From Pempheris klunzingeri (Eukaryota > Chordata > Actinopteri > Acropomatiformes > Pempheridae): a DNA stretch of 64,000 nt. The notes under the pieces were generated by a model. The model saw only the letters and a list, made by a program, of their open reading frames with translations, made no database searches and was not told the origin of the DNA. Of this stretch, positions 32,901 to 43,423 are shown piece by piece. The DNA lies in NCBI RefSeq assembly GCF_042242105.1, contig NC_092034.1:4521144-4585143 (forward strand), read 5' to 3'. Every line of letters starts with the position of its first letter. Position 1 is the first letter of the stretch. Position numbers and translations under genes: made by a program.

Positions 32901-34632
32901 CAGCAGAGGAGAGAGACAGAGAGAGAGAGAGCACACAGTGAGCCAAGACGTTAACCAACACCAACTAATATCAGAGTTTGAGTCCAGGTAACAATACATC
33001 AGCTGGTCAGTTGGGCTTTTTTCCAATACGCATTTGAATCTTTTGATTCTACATTATTGAAGAAAGAGTAAACTCATCATTGCTCTCTGGTGGACAAACA
33101 AAGTCATGGCAGCACTGTTTTTAAATGAACTCAAACACATCTTTGACATTTCCGCACTGCTATTTCTCATGAGCCGATGAATCAGCAATATTGAAAAATA
33201 GGTGTCTTCCAATAACAAAATCAGCCTTCTATTTTGAGCCTCGGTGTGAAACTAGTGCAGGCTGGACAGCTGCACTCCAGCCCTCAGATCACTACGCTGG
33301 CTACAAGTTTCTCAAAGAGAAAGCCTCAAAATGTTATTTCTTGCCCATAAATCACTGAATGGTTTAGGCCCAAGTTACTGATCGGATCTCCAGACCCAGA
33401 ATGAACTTCACAGACCTCTCAGGTCGGCTGGTTCTGCATTACCGCCTGTTCCCAGAGTCTAAACTAAAAATGGTGAAGCTGCTTTTAGCTTCCTGTGGAA
33501 CGACAAACTGAAAGTAGAGCCAAGGCTGGAGACCTGCCTGCTTAACATCGCTATTAATTCATTTTCTTTCCAATTAAATGTTACCACCACTATGTTGATA
33601 ATGCCTAAAACTCAATAGTCACGCTCCTTCATCTTCCTCGGGGAGAGACGGACGCCAGAGGCACCAGGTGCTGAGGAGGCTCCATCCTCCATCTCCGCTC
33701 TGTGCATTTAAACTCCCCTCTGTCTCTCTGCACCACTATTACTGTGTCTTAGTGGCATCACAACCATTACAGCTCTGTGGTTCACAGGACACCACAGGTC
33801 CCATGTGTAAAGAGAAGGTTTTAAATTAACCTCACACATGCTCCTGTACTCCATATGTAATACTGTACATAGCACAGCCATTTGGGGAACTTGAATTTGG
33901 ACATTGTGTATTGGATTTATTTACTGGATGATATAAACACCACATTTTTTTTTACTACACCTTATTTTTTGGCATTGTGTATTTCTAAAATTGCATTTCT
34001 AGAAATTACAATTACACCCTGAAGTTACATTTCTGGTATCTTTTTGAATCTGCTGATCCTGAACTGCTCACTTTCTGTGGACTACATTTTGTTATCTACA
34101 TTTATATTTAGGACACTCACCATTAACCTGATATCTGACTACATCAACAGTCTCTCCTACTTTGAGCTGCATGTGCTGCACCACACCTTCCTCTGTCCTG
34201 ACTGTTTCTACCTAAACTCATCATAATTAAGGAGAAGGGAAGGGCTGCACCACAAGCAGCTCACGGCTAAATCAACTGGCTGACTCAGACACTTAAAAGC
34301 GCACAGAGGAAACGAGGCAGGGTGAAAATAAGAAGCTACAACACACAGTGACACGGTGATGTCCATAGATGGAGTGGAGCAGCCGCCCAGCCTGCACACA
34401 CAGCAGGATTAGCTCACTTAGCTCCCATGCTAACTCGGCTAACTAGCATGACGAGCCCACAAACGTGCTGCGGGTACAAAACGCGTCTTTTCAGCGGTCT
34501 GCTCCCATCGTACACAGGCGGTAAAACGGGAAATAACATATCTGTACCCACCACAAACACAGCTTCGGGGATGCCGAGGTGCTTTTTCTTTGTCGCCTGT
34601 ACAGCATTGCTGTTGTCTATGGTCGCCGCCAT
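29992..34632 (-). CDS. vbp1: Prefoldin subunit 3 (VHL-binding protein 1), 6 exons
   Basis: Exons on the minus strand: 34632-34552, 32890-32766, 32248-32182, 31492-31394, 31274-31136, 30068-29992, giving about 195 residues (human 197). Prefoldin is a cytosolic hexamer that hands unfolded actin and tubulin to the TRiC/CCT chaperonin; subunit 3 is one of its two alpha-type subunits, with two coiled-coil helices joined by beta hairpins. Recognised blocks are [36 protein letters not shown], the hairpin region [53 protein letters not shown] and [13 protein letters not shown]. The exon 5 donor (A|GTATCC) is fixed by restoring EVNMARV at the join; reading on gives a false tail. The start has a strong context (AAGATGG). 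A minus-strand AATAAA lies 43 nt past the stop (29944-29949). rab39b is next, as at human Xq28. Confidence 0.95.
33230..33570 (+). mobile_element. LINE fragment (end of reverse-transcriptase ORF), degraded
   Basis: One frame reads [15 protein letters not shown] then a stop, followed by text resembling SDL..LRS and FSFLWNDKL. This is the usual C-terminal end of L2/CR1-type reverse-transcriptase ORFs (KSLNGLAPSY..., LRS..., LWNSLP). It has stops and frameshifts. It lies in intron 1 of vbp1. Confidence 0.65.
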
Positions 34633-36380
34633 CTTGGAGAGAGGCTGCTCCTTCCTCCCTCACCAAGAAGTCTGAGGAGGAGAGAGGAGGCTCTGCTGCC
34701 CCCAGCGGCCACCAGCCGCAACTGCAGCCACGGCTGCGCCCAAATTAAATAATAATACAAGAATGAATCAATTCCCAGTTAGATTTCAGAGGATATTTAT
34801 TGTAGAGAGTTTTTTCATTGTAATCCTTGGATTATTTGGCCTCGCTGTTCTGATTATCTGTGAATATCCTGATTTGCATTGTCTGTCAAAGCAGTTTGTT
34901 TTTAAAGGTGCCACTCAAATAAAGTTTTCTTTTACTGGTCTGGGTGGTCTGGGTCTGATCTGGGTACTTTTATGCCCGGAAGTCGAATATCTTACGGCTT
35001 CATGTGGTACCAAGCACATGTGTATCCACTTCCATGGGCTTCCAGGGGGTTTTCAGGACGGTCTGCTGCTGAATGGCTGGAGGAGGTCACATTATGACAT
35101 CATAAGGGGAGCCGAGTCTAAAGTCCTCACACACATTTACTGAAAATGAAAGAGGATGGTCTTTTCTTATAGTTTGACTGTGTCTAGACACTCCAGGAGA
35201 CACGTTTATGTTGAAAAGACACGAAAAAGGGACCTTTAAATAGCCGAGCTGCCCCTGAAGCATGACCTTTGACATGGTGTGGACCACGTGTTGTGTGGCC
35301 GTATGATAAAGTGATAATATTTTTTGTTGCTAACTTGCAAAGAGACCCCTTGAGCTCTCTTAAAAAGCATTTTTGCATGAGAGGTAAATCAATAAATCTT
35401 AAATTTACGAGCAGTGAAGGTGAAGTTTTTGAACGTTCATTTTTCCCAGGACCAAAATGTCTTTTAACTTTAACTTTTAACAGTTGGATAAATATGAGCC
35501 CTGACTTGTCAGTATGGTAACAATGGTGGGAATGAGATGATGAAAACACATGAACACACTTACTTCACATGGCCCATATATTCATTAATTGACATCATTA
35601 TTGAAGCCATTTGAAACAGTTTGATTAATTTAATTGATCTTAAGTTTGATAATAGAGCAAATATACCACTGATACTTTCTGAGATTACCACAAGTGTTGC
35701 TGTAACATAATCAATCAAATAAATGAGGCCATCACTACAATGATTTAACATCATTTCTGTATTGTCATATCCATCTTACCCCCCCCACCCCCACCCCACA
35801 TCAGATGGGAAAGGTTTTTAAATCCTTAATTAAATCTCATATTTTTACCTTAACTGTCACTCAGCTGCTTAGTCTTTGATGCCTCTGGGCATTACGAGGA
35901 ACCGTGTTTCTAACGGAACGGCTTCTTGTCGCTCTAAACCTCTGAACTCCTGCCAAACAAGCACAAAAGCCATCTTAGCCCCCGGCCCACGATGCTTGTT
36001 TCCTTCTTCTATCTGCATGCTTGAACTTCGCCTTTCGTGCGATTGATTTAGTCCGCAGTCCTCAATCTGTGCAAAGAACTCACGGAAATAGTTCACAATG
36101 TGCCCAAGCATGAATGTGTGTTTGCAACGAATGGACTATTAAAAACAAAGTCAAAGTCTTACCACCTCACTGTCTCACTGTGAATCAAACTTTTATTTGC
36201 ATAATTCAAGTCATACACAAAATACATTGTCAAAAAATTGCCTTATTTCATGGCTTGTCGTGTCCCTGCTAGTCAGATTGATTTAGATGAACAGGACCAG
36301 AGGCTTTCATCTCTGGTTCTCCCTTCTTTTTCTGACTCAGCGCTGTCTTTGTGACAATCAGCTCTTCTGGGCTGCATATG
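34633..36380. other. Region between vbp1 and the Tc1 element
   Basis: The first 100 bp contain the vbp1 promoter side (GC-rich, with CCCCCAGCGGCC). The open frame at 34763-35143 has no recognisable family and ends in repeat-like text (GGAGGTCACATTATGACATC) that is common in fish DNA. An 80-residue minus-strand frame (36111-35869) is intact but unrecognised. No gene is called. Confidence 0.45.
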
Positions 36381-36382
36381 TA

Positions 36383-38055
36383 CAGTGGTGTGAAAAAGTA
36401 TTTGCCCCAAGGAAATAAAATATATAAAGAATAAATTTTTTCATTGCTTTTTTCTTGGTGAGGACGTTAAAAGGCTTAATATCAGACATAGATGACCTGA
36501 GTAAACACAAAAAGCAGTTTTTAAATGATGATTTCATTTATTAAGGGAAAAAAGCTATCCAAACCAACCTGGCCCTATGTGAAAAAGTAATTGCCCCCTA
36601 AACCTAATAACTGGTTGTGCCACCCTTGGCGGCAACAACTGCAATCAAGCGTTTGCAATAACTGGCGATGAGTCTTTCACGTCGCCGTGGGGGAATTTTG
36701 GGCCACTCTTCTTTGCAGAATTGTCTTAATTCAGCCACATTGGAGGGTTTTCGAGCATGAATGGCCTGTTTAAGGTTCATGCCACAGCATCTCAATCGGA
36801 TTTAAGTCCAGACTTTGACTAGGTCACTCCAAAACCCTCATTTTGTTTTTTTTTGAGCTATTCAGAGGTGGACTTGCTGGTGTGCTTCGGATCATTGTCC
36901 TGCTGCATAACCCAAGTGCACTTGTGCTTAAGGTCACGAACTGATGGCCGGACATTCTCCTTCAGGATTTTCTGTTAGAGAGCAGAATTCATGGTTCCAT
37001 CAATTACGGCAAGTTGTCCAGGTCCTGAAGCAGCAAAGCAGCCCCACACCATCACACTACCACCACCATGTTTGACTGTCGGTATGATGTTCTTTCTCCG
37101 AAATGCTGTGTTAGTTTTACGGCAGATCTAACGGGACACACACCTTCCAAAAAGTTCCACTTTTGTTCCGTCAGTCCACAGAATATTTTCCCAAAAGTGT
37201 GGGGGATCATCAAGATGTTTTTTAGCAAGTGTGAGATGTGCCTTTGTGTTCTTTTTGGTCAGCAGTGGTTTTCACCTTGGAACTCTCCCATGGAGGCCAT
37301 TTTTGCCCAGTGTCTTTCTTATTGTTGAATCATGGACACTGACCTTAACTGAGGCAAGTGAGGCCTGCAGTGCTTTAGATGTTGTTCAGGGTTCTTTTGT
37401 GACCTCCTGCATGAGACGTTGTTGCACTCTTGGAGTCATTTTGGTAGCCGGTAGTCCTGGGAAGGTTCACCACTGTTCCATGTTTTCTCCATTTGGGGAT
37501 AATGGCTCTCACTGTTGTTCGCTGGAGTCCCAAAGCCTTAGAAATGGCTTTGTAACCCTTTCCAGACTGATAGATGTCAATGACTTTGTTTCTTGTCTGT
37601 TCTTGAATTGCTTTAGATCGGGGCATGATGTGTTGCATTTTGAGATCTTTTAGCCTACTTCATATTGTCTGTTTAAGTAATTTCTTGCTTCTACAGCTCT
37701 GGCAGTAATCAGGCCTGGGTGTGGCTAGTGAAATTGAACCCAGCTTTCAAAAATGTGGTTAATCACAGTTAAGTCATGATTTAACATGATTTATTTCAAA
37801 CGCTTGGTTGCAGTTGTTGCCGCCAAGGGCAACAAGGTTTAGGGGGTAATTACTTTTTCACATGGGGCCAGGTTGGTTTGGATAGCTTTTTTCCCTTAAT
37901 AAATGAAATCATCATTTAAAAACTGCTTTTTGTATTTACTCAGGTCATCTATGTCTGATATTAAAATTGGTTTGATGATCTGAAACATGTAAGTGTGACA
38001 ATAAAGCGCAAACAGAAGAAATCTGGAAGGGGGCAAATACTTTTTCACACCACTG
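36383..38055 (-). mobile_element. Tc1/mariner transposon, full length, defective
   Basis: The 1673-bp element begins CAGTGGTGTGAAAAAGTATT and ends in its inverted copy, with TA target duplications at 36381-36382 and 38056-38057. Each end carries a roughly 220-bp inverted repeat with a second, inner GTGAAAAAGTAATTGCCCC-like motif (about 36579-36604 and 37837-37866), the IR/DR arrangement of fish Tc1 elements. The flanking host DNA (CATATG) is intact on both sides, so the insertion is clean. The transposase on the minus strand is broken. Confidence 0.92.
36604..37638 (-). pseudogene. Tc1-like transposase, decayed
   Basis: Only separated pieces remain in different frames. The N-terminal piece (37638-37375) starts MPRSKAIQEQTRNKV after an upstream Met and contains the paired-like helix-turn-helix stretch GYKAISKALGLQRTTVR and WRKHGTVVNLPRT, the DNA-binding part. 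After this it shifts out of frame. The C-terminal piece (36795-36604) holds NVAELRQFCKEEWPKIPP and CKRLIAVVAAKGGTTSY, the usual transposase end. The catalytic DDE core between them is not readable in one frame. The element could be moved only by another copy's transposase. Confidence 0.88.
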
Positions 38056-40417
38056 TACATATGCATGTGCACATTGGAAGCATTGAAGGCTTAGAAATAC
38101 CCCAAGGCTTGAAATACCAGTTATCTTTGAGGGACTTTCTGCTCTGTAAAAGCTGCTTCACGAGAATAAATGCAAATGTGAGTTGAAATTTGATATCACT
38201 GTGAATTTTACAGGTGTGTGGGTTTCTGTTGGCAAATATAATTATTAAGCATTGGCACAGTCTGTATGTAAGTACACTTCAGCTGAGATGCATATCTGTC
38301 AAATGAAGACACGGTGAGTGATTTGCTGTCAAGGATTCAAGAATTCGTCGGTTAATTAATTCATATGTACAGATAAAAACAAGCTTCACTGCACAATGAA
38401 ATCCTTGCTCTGCCGTTTCGCCTTAAATGCTGCGTCAGGATTTAAAAAAAAAAAGATAGATAGATAAATAGAAAAAGAAAGGAGACAAATAAGTAGTTGC
38501 TATACAGTATACACACACACAATATTAGAAAATATGTTCAAGAAGTTCAAGTAGTAGTTTGATTTTAGTGCATTAACTAAAGTGCTACACTTAAGTGTAT
38601 ATTTGAGGCATGTTGTGGACGATCAGCTCGTGGTTAATATGTGGAGACACGTCGTCATATGAGTCTAGAGACTTATTCCGAACAATTTACTTACAACTTG
38701 CTTGAGTGTTTCCACTTCATGCTGCTTTCTGCAGAACGTCTGTGCCACTACTTTTCTGTGCTTTTCAGAAAGTGTGCACACGAAACATATGTCAGTTTTC
38801 AAAATGTGCTGCACTGTTGTATGTGAACCGTATTACATACCTCAGATGGGTGTTTCTGTCATTGGCTTTACCCTCATTGCACAAATGGGGTGATCAAAAT
38901 AATAGAAACAAATGTCAGTCAAATCCCGAATCACAATTTGCTGCAGGGGGCTTTGCAGTCTGTACGGCAAACTGACCCTTAGATCCTCAGATGAAGAACT
39001 ACTCCTCCAAAAAAACATTTTAACAGGGAGATAATGGTAGAAACCTCAGAGAACAGAGCAGGGATTCCTCCAGGACAGACGGACATGCAATAGATGCCAC
39101 GTGTACAGAACAGACCAACAAAAGTCACAGCATACTCAAATTACAACGACGAACAATAGAATTGAGCAGCACCACAAACTGCAGCCTCCAAAATGACCAC
39201 AAAGTCAAATCAACACCTAAAACTCAAACAGCTTCAACAAACATTTATTGCATGAATGTTGTATTTGTATTTGTTTTAGTTAAGTTTACTGAATAAACTG
39301 ACAAGTGGGTGTGATTTGCTTCATCTTTTCAATGCAAGACTTTGCAGAAGAAAGGGTTAACAAGCACAGTTGTATTTCTCGATCTGTCGCTCTCCTATAA
39401 AAGTATCTTCCAGTGGATATGTAGAGTTATGCTTTGCATTACGGGAATAAACTTTACTATTATTTTTGTGCGCTTATATATATATATTATATGTCAACAT
39501 TTCTGATTAATCTCTGGAACATAAACTGTAAGGAAGCAAAAACCCATGAAATAAAGGAGAAGAGTGATGCGTTCCATGGAAGGGAATGAGCCTTGTGCCA
39601 AGAGATGACAGCCAGATAACAGCTTTGAGCTTCTCACCAAGATGTCAGATACGTGATCGATCAGGGGGAAGAACAACACGTGTACGTCACTTTTATGCAT
39701 CTATTCTATATCAAGTAGAGCCTACATTTTAAAACTGAGAGTTATTTAGAGTTTAATCTCGTCTTCTGTCTGGATAAACAAAGAAAAAAGGAAAGGTGTC
39801 ACCAATTTATGGATGATGAAGGATTTCATACCTTCATCATGTATTTTTATTGCCTTCTGCACGATGTATGATCAAAATATCTAAATTGTAAAACTGCATT
39901 GCATTACAGTATATAAAAGATGTCACTTTTTGATGAAGAAAAAGTAGCCAGATTACATGTTTTGCATGTTTTAAAACCTCTCAGTAAGAAATCAGGTACT
40001 TGAATGACACGAGGAAGTACAATAAAGTTTTCTTTGCTGCAGTGGCATCTCAATTGTATTTGCATTACAGTATATAAAATATTTTAACCACTTTAATGCG
40101 CCTATATTCAAGAGATAAGATCAAGAAGAACCTACATTTTAAAACTGAGAATGATTTCGATTTTAATCTCAATGTCTGCCAAGAAAAAAGGGAATTAAAT
40201 TACTAATACCAACATCAAAATGCAGCTGAAACAATATTAAAGGGAATATTGTGCATTTGGAATTACTTGATGAAGGCAGCCTGATCTCTCCAGTAAACAA
40301 CAACGTCATGTCAGGAGTGAGGACAGATTTGTGTTTGATTGATTTAACAGAATGGCATTTTGCCAATACCACAGATCCTCTGTAACTGTCTAAGGGAGGC
40401 ATGTGACAACACATCCT

Positions 40418-40458
<41 letters not shown>

Positions 40459-40470
40459 ACAACTGAAGGA
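38056..40470. other. Upstream flank of C1q-like gene copy 1
   Basis: No coding exon. From 38895 onward it is the left part of the duplicated segment shared with 43875 onward. About 220 bp (39320-39540) present here are missing from the second copy. Confidence 0.6.
40419..40458. repeat. (ATC)n microsatellite 13 bp upstream of a TATA box
   Basis: About 13 ATC units here; the matching tract in copy 2 (about 45279-45297) has only about 6. Both sit just upstream of the C1q gene TATA box. Confidence 0.9.
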
Positions 40471-40477
40471 TATAAAA
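40471..40477 (+). promoter_or_regulatory. TATA box of C1q-like gene 1
   Basis: TATAAAA lies 104 nt before the start codon, predicting transcription start near 40500 and a 5' UTR of about 80 nt. The same box is at 45314-45320 in copy 2. Confidence 0.6.
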
Positions 40478-40580
40478 CAGCCAAAGCAGCCATCCTTTGA
40501 ATCACAGCTTTGGAGACAGAGCAAAGACCAGCAACAAACAGTTTGCCTGCAATATCAGCACGAGTGATCAGCCGAGAGAG

Positions 40581-42136
40581 ATGGACGCCCTGGTCGTTAG
40601 ACTGGCAGATTTGCAAATCAAGCTGAAAGCTTTGGAGGACAAAGGTAGAGTGAAACTTTCTCATTTGAGACTTTTTAAAAAAAAAATGTATTTATTGATT
40701 CATTCATTTATTAAAGAGCAACTTGTAGTTAATCATGTTGCTGCTCTTTTGTTATGAAATCCACAAGATCAATAGAAAAGAAATGCTTTGACAAAATAAC
40801 ATAACAATTTCATTTATATAGCTACAACCCAGGTGGCATTCAGTGCAGTGGCAGCCTATGGTGGGACCTACGGACCCTTCGATGTAACCATACCTCTGGT
40901 TTACAACGAAGTGATCACCAACGTTGGTAACTCCTACAACAGCAGCACAGGTAAATACATCACATGCAACCACACTGGTAATCCCCCCTGCTGATTGTTT
41001 GCTTGTTGAATATACTGTATACTTTATGTTTTTATATTTACAATAGATTAAATGACTTCATATAAGGTGAAAGGGGTCACATACTCTACACACTCTTCAG
41101 TACCCATCAGCTCTGTTTATCATCCTTTTATTAAACTCACTGCAACAGCACCAAACCGCAGACATTACAAAATCTAGCTAGAAAACAGAGCAGAGCATCC
41201 AGCATGTTGAGCAGTCGGTGGAGACGAATCCTGAGCTAAAAAGAGGGTGAATTTTGGACTCCCGTGTATGCTGGAGGTGTAAACAGTCAGTTCAGAGCCA
41301 TAATTACTTGGCAAAGGAAGATCATGGGTGTGTTTTTTCAGCTGCTTAAGCGTGAAAATGCAGATGCAGATTTAAAGAGACATAGAAAGATCAGAACATT
41401 ACACAAACAATGTGAAAAAATAACATACAGTATATATTCTGTATTCTCGACAGTATGTTTATAAAGTATTAACAGTATTTATGTCTTATTATATAATCTT
41501 CCCTTTATCTTTTTTTTTGTTTTAGAAGTTTTTAAAGATCAGGGGATCTGTCTTAATCTTCTTTTAGACTTTAGACTTAAAGTTGCCAATAATACAATTA
41601 CAAATTGTACTTTTAGGTTTTGAATGCGTTTTGATGCTACTTTCCATTTTCCATTCCAATCCATTTTGTCCATTGTTGATTACTCAACCATATTAATATA
41701 CAGTAGTGGTTTGCTTGCTATCCTTTAATGTGTCTTTCTAATTGTAATGCAGGCAGAATGTTATGTATCAATAAAAGAGCTCAGATCTTCCAGAAAGCTT
41801 TTCAGAAACCTTTAAATTTGAGGAATAACCGGATGTTTTTCCACAGGCATCTTTGCTGCACCCGTTGATGGTGTTTATTTTTTCACCTTCTTCTACCATG
41901 CCGGAGGAGAACATCCATCAAACCTGACACTGGTCCGCAACAGCGACACCATTGTCACTTCAACTGATCAGAGATCATCTGCTGATAATGCTGATAACGG
42001 AGGAAATGCAGCATACCTGCACCTGAAGAGAGGGGACCAAGTGCACGTCCGCATGGAAAAATCTACTACTATCTGGGCGCACGACAGCCACACCTCCTTC
42101 AGTGGTCACCTGATCAGTCAGACTTCAGAGGAATGA
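40581..42136 (+). CDS. C1q-domain protein, copy 1, 3 exons
   Basis: Exons 40581-40644, 40822-40950 and 41847-42136 give 160 residues. The protein is a short N-terminal helix-like segment (MDALVVRLADLQIKLKALED, residues 1-20) joined to a single C1q globular head: VAFSAVAAYGG, FDVTIPLVYNEVITNVGNSY, then FAAPVDGVYFFTFFYHAGG, the L.L.R stretch, AYLHLKRGDQVHVRM and a final TSFSGHLI. The aromatic core (GVYFF) and closing FSG are the C1q/TNF-fold hallmarks. Fish carry many such C1q-like proteins, which act as trimers in pattern recognition or cell adhesion. No signal peptide or collagen repeat is visible in this first exon, so either secretion is unconventional or an upstream exon is missed; the TATA box argues against the latter. 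ATTAAA at 42264-42269 is a likely poly(A) signal. The gene converges on the TRIM gene to its right. Confidence 0.88.
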
Positions 42137-42224
42137 AGCCATAAGCCCAACGGCAATGATGCATCTACTCTAATACTGCTGTATCACCATTGGCACCAAG
42201 TTAAATTGACATGAAAACAGATTG

Positions 42225-43101
42225 CTGTTGCTGTCATATTACTGTATTCTACCAGAATATGCCATTAAAACAGTCTCAATCCGGTCTCAGTGTTTAGTAT
42301 TTGATGTCATGACAGTGAAACAACATATTATCATTATTATTTTCATAATTATTGTTATTATCATTATTATGATCATCATCATCATTATTGTTGTTATTAT
42401 TGACAATAAGACAAATATAAGAGTGATATCAATCCTGTCATCAACAATATAAGTAACCTGCTGTTAAACAAAGTGCACCAGCAAAAAGATTTTAAAGATG
42501 CACCTCTCCTCATTTTAGTGTCTTTCAGCTCATTGTTTTACATTTTGCTTCAGTCTCACCACATTTATCAACCTGTTTCCAGCTTCAGGAAGAAGTCGAT
42601 CTCAGAGAGAAAGCTCTAAAAACACACTGTGTGCTACTTTCTCGGCATCAAATGGCAGATAAAGTTACTTACTAGCTAAATGGCTAATGGAGCTTTTTGC
42701 AGGTAATAATGCAGCACGAGACAAAAACAGAGCTAAAAGGCGAATCAGTATTTGACTTAACATCCCTTAGGTGGCTCCAAATGAGTGCGAACGTAAATTA
42801 TAAAAGTGTCCGGCCCCCAAGTGGTGAAAAAAAAATCCATCCAACAAACATGAGCTTGTCACTATGCAAATTTTCATGCCTGAACTCAGCTATACAGAAG
42901 ACTTTGCACAGTTTATTTAACCTTCGTACTAATCCTTCCTTCTATATCCTCCCAGCATGGTTTGGAAAATGGCCTCTAAGAATGCAAAGTGCATGGAAAC
43001 ACCAAAGGTCTGTTGGGACAGATGCAAAAGTTTTGCAAAACAGAAAAGGTTTCTGGTCCAAGAGTAATCCTTATTTATTTCAAAAGCAAGTCATATATAT
43101 A
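42225..43101. other. Region between C1q-like gene 1 and the TRIM 3' end
   Basis: It holds an (ATT/ATC)-rich tract (about 42335-42402), the right edge of the duplicated segment (42413) and no supported gene. The 139-residue open frame at 42697-43116 has no family signal and probably is chance. Confidence 0.5.
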
Positions 43102-43329
43102 CACTGTTGCCCATAAAGTTGGAATAATAGTTCAGTACCCCCAATTTTGTTAAAGCCTGAACACACAGTTTGCAAAGGTTAATTGTGGTTTAAGTTTCAC
43201 TGTGATATGTTTGGGAGAGTTTGATCAATAAAGTTGAGAAGATATACACTTTATTTATCAAGAATAAATCACATTGTCACAATCATTTCATGAGAAGAGG
43301 TATTTATTACAACTTTATGGGCAACAGTG
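43102..43329. mobile_element. 228-bp Tc1/mariner-type MITE with perfect 20-bp TIRs
   Basis: The ends are CACTGTTGCCCATAAAGTTG (43102-43121) and its exact reverse complement (43310-43329). TA dinucleotides flank both sides (43100-43101, 43330-43331). There is no coding capacity. It begins 95 nt past the stop codon of the TRIM gene, inside its probable 3' UTR. Confidence 0.93.
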
Positions 43330-43423
43330 TATGTACTGTTGGTGTTTTTACAGTAGAAACCCAGATACTGAGAGAACAACGCTTGTATGAAATACTGAAA
43401 CTCCCTCAGGCTCCTCCTCAAGT

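Larger units (their letters stand above)
38895..42413 (+). repeat. Duplicated segment, copy 1 (contains C1q-like gene 1)
   Basis: Nearly identical to 43875-47279. Similarity starts at CAAAATAATAGAAACAAATG and ends at TTGACAATAAGACA. This copy is about 3.5 kb. Main differences from copy 2 are an extra 220 bp at 39320-39540 and the lack of about 100 bp found in copy 2 at 45064-45162. Confidence 0.95.

Noticed and set aside
34763-35143. 126-residue plus-strand open frame with a hydrophobic start
   Set aside because: No family resemblance, no splice or promoter support, and its second half is repeat-like text (GAGGTCACATTATGACATC) common in fish DNA.
37231-37653. 140-residue plus-strand open frame
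   Set aside because: It is the antisense of the decayed Tc1 transposase.
41264-41464. Open frame in intron 2 of C1q gene 1, repeated at 46124-46330 in copy 2
   Set aside because: Its repetition only reflects the segmental duplication; it lies in an intron and is altered by an indel between the copies.
42697-43116. 139-residue open frame between C1q gene 1 and the TRIM 3' end
   Set aside because: No motif, runs into the MITE, and lies in the probable 3' UTR region of the TRIM gene on the other strand.
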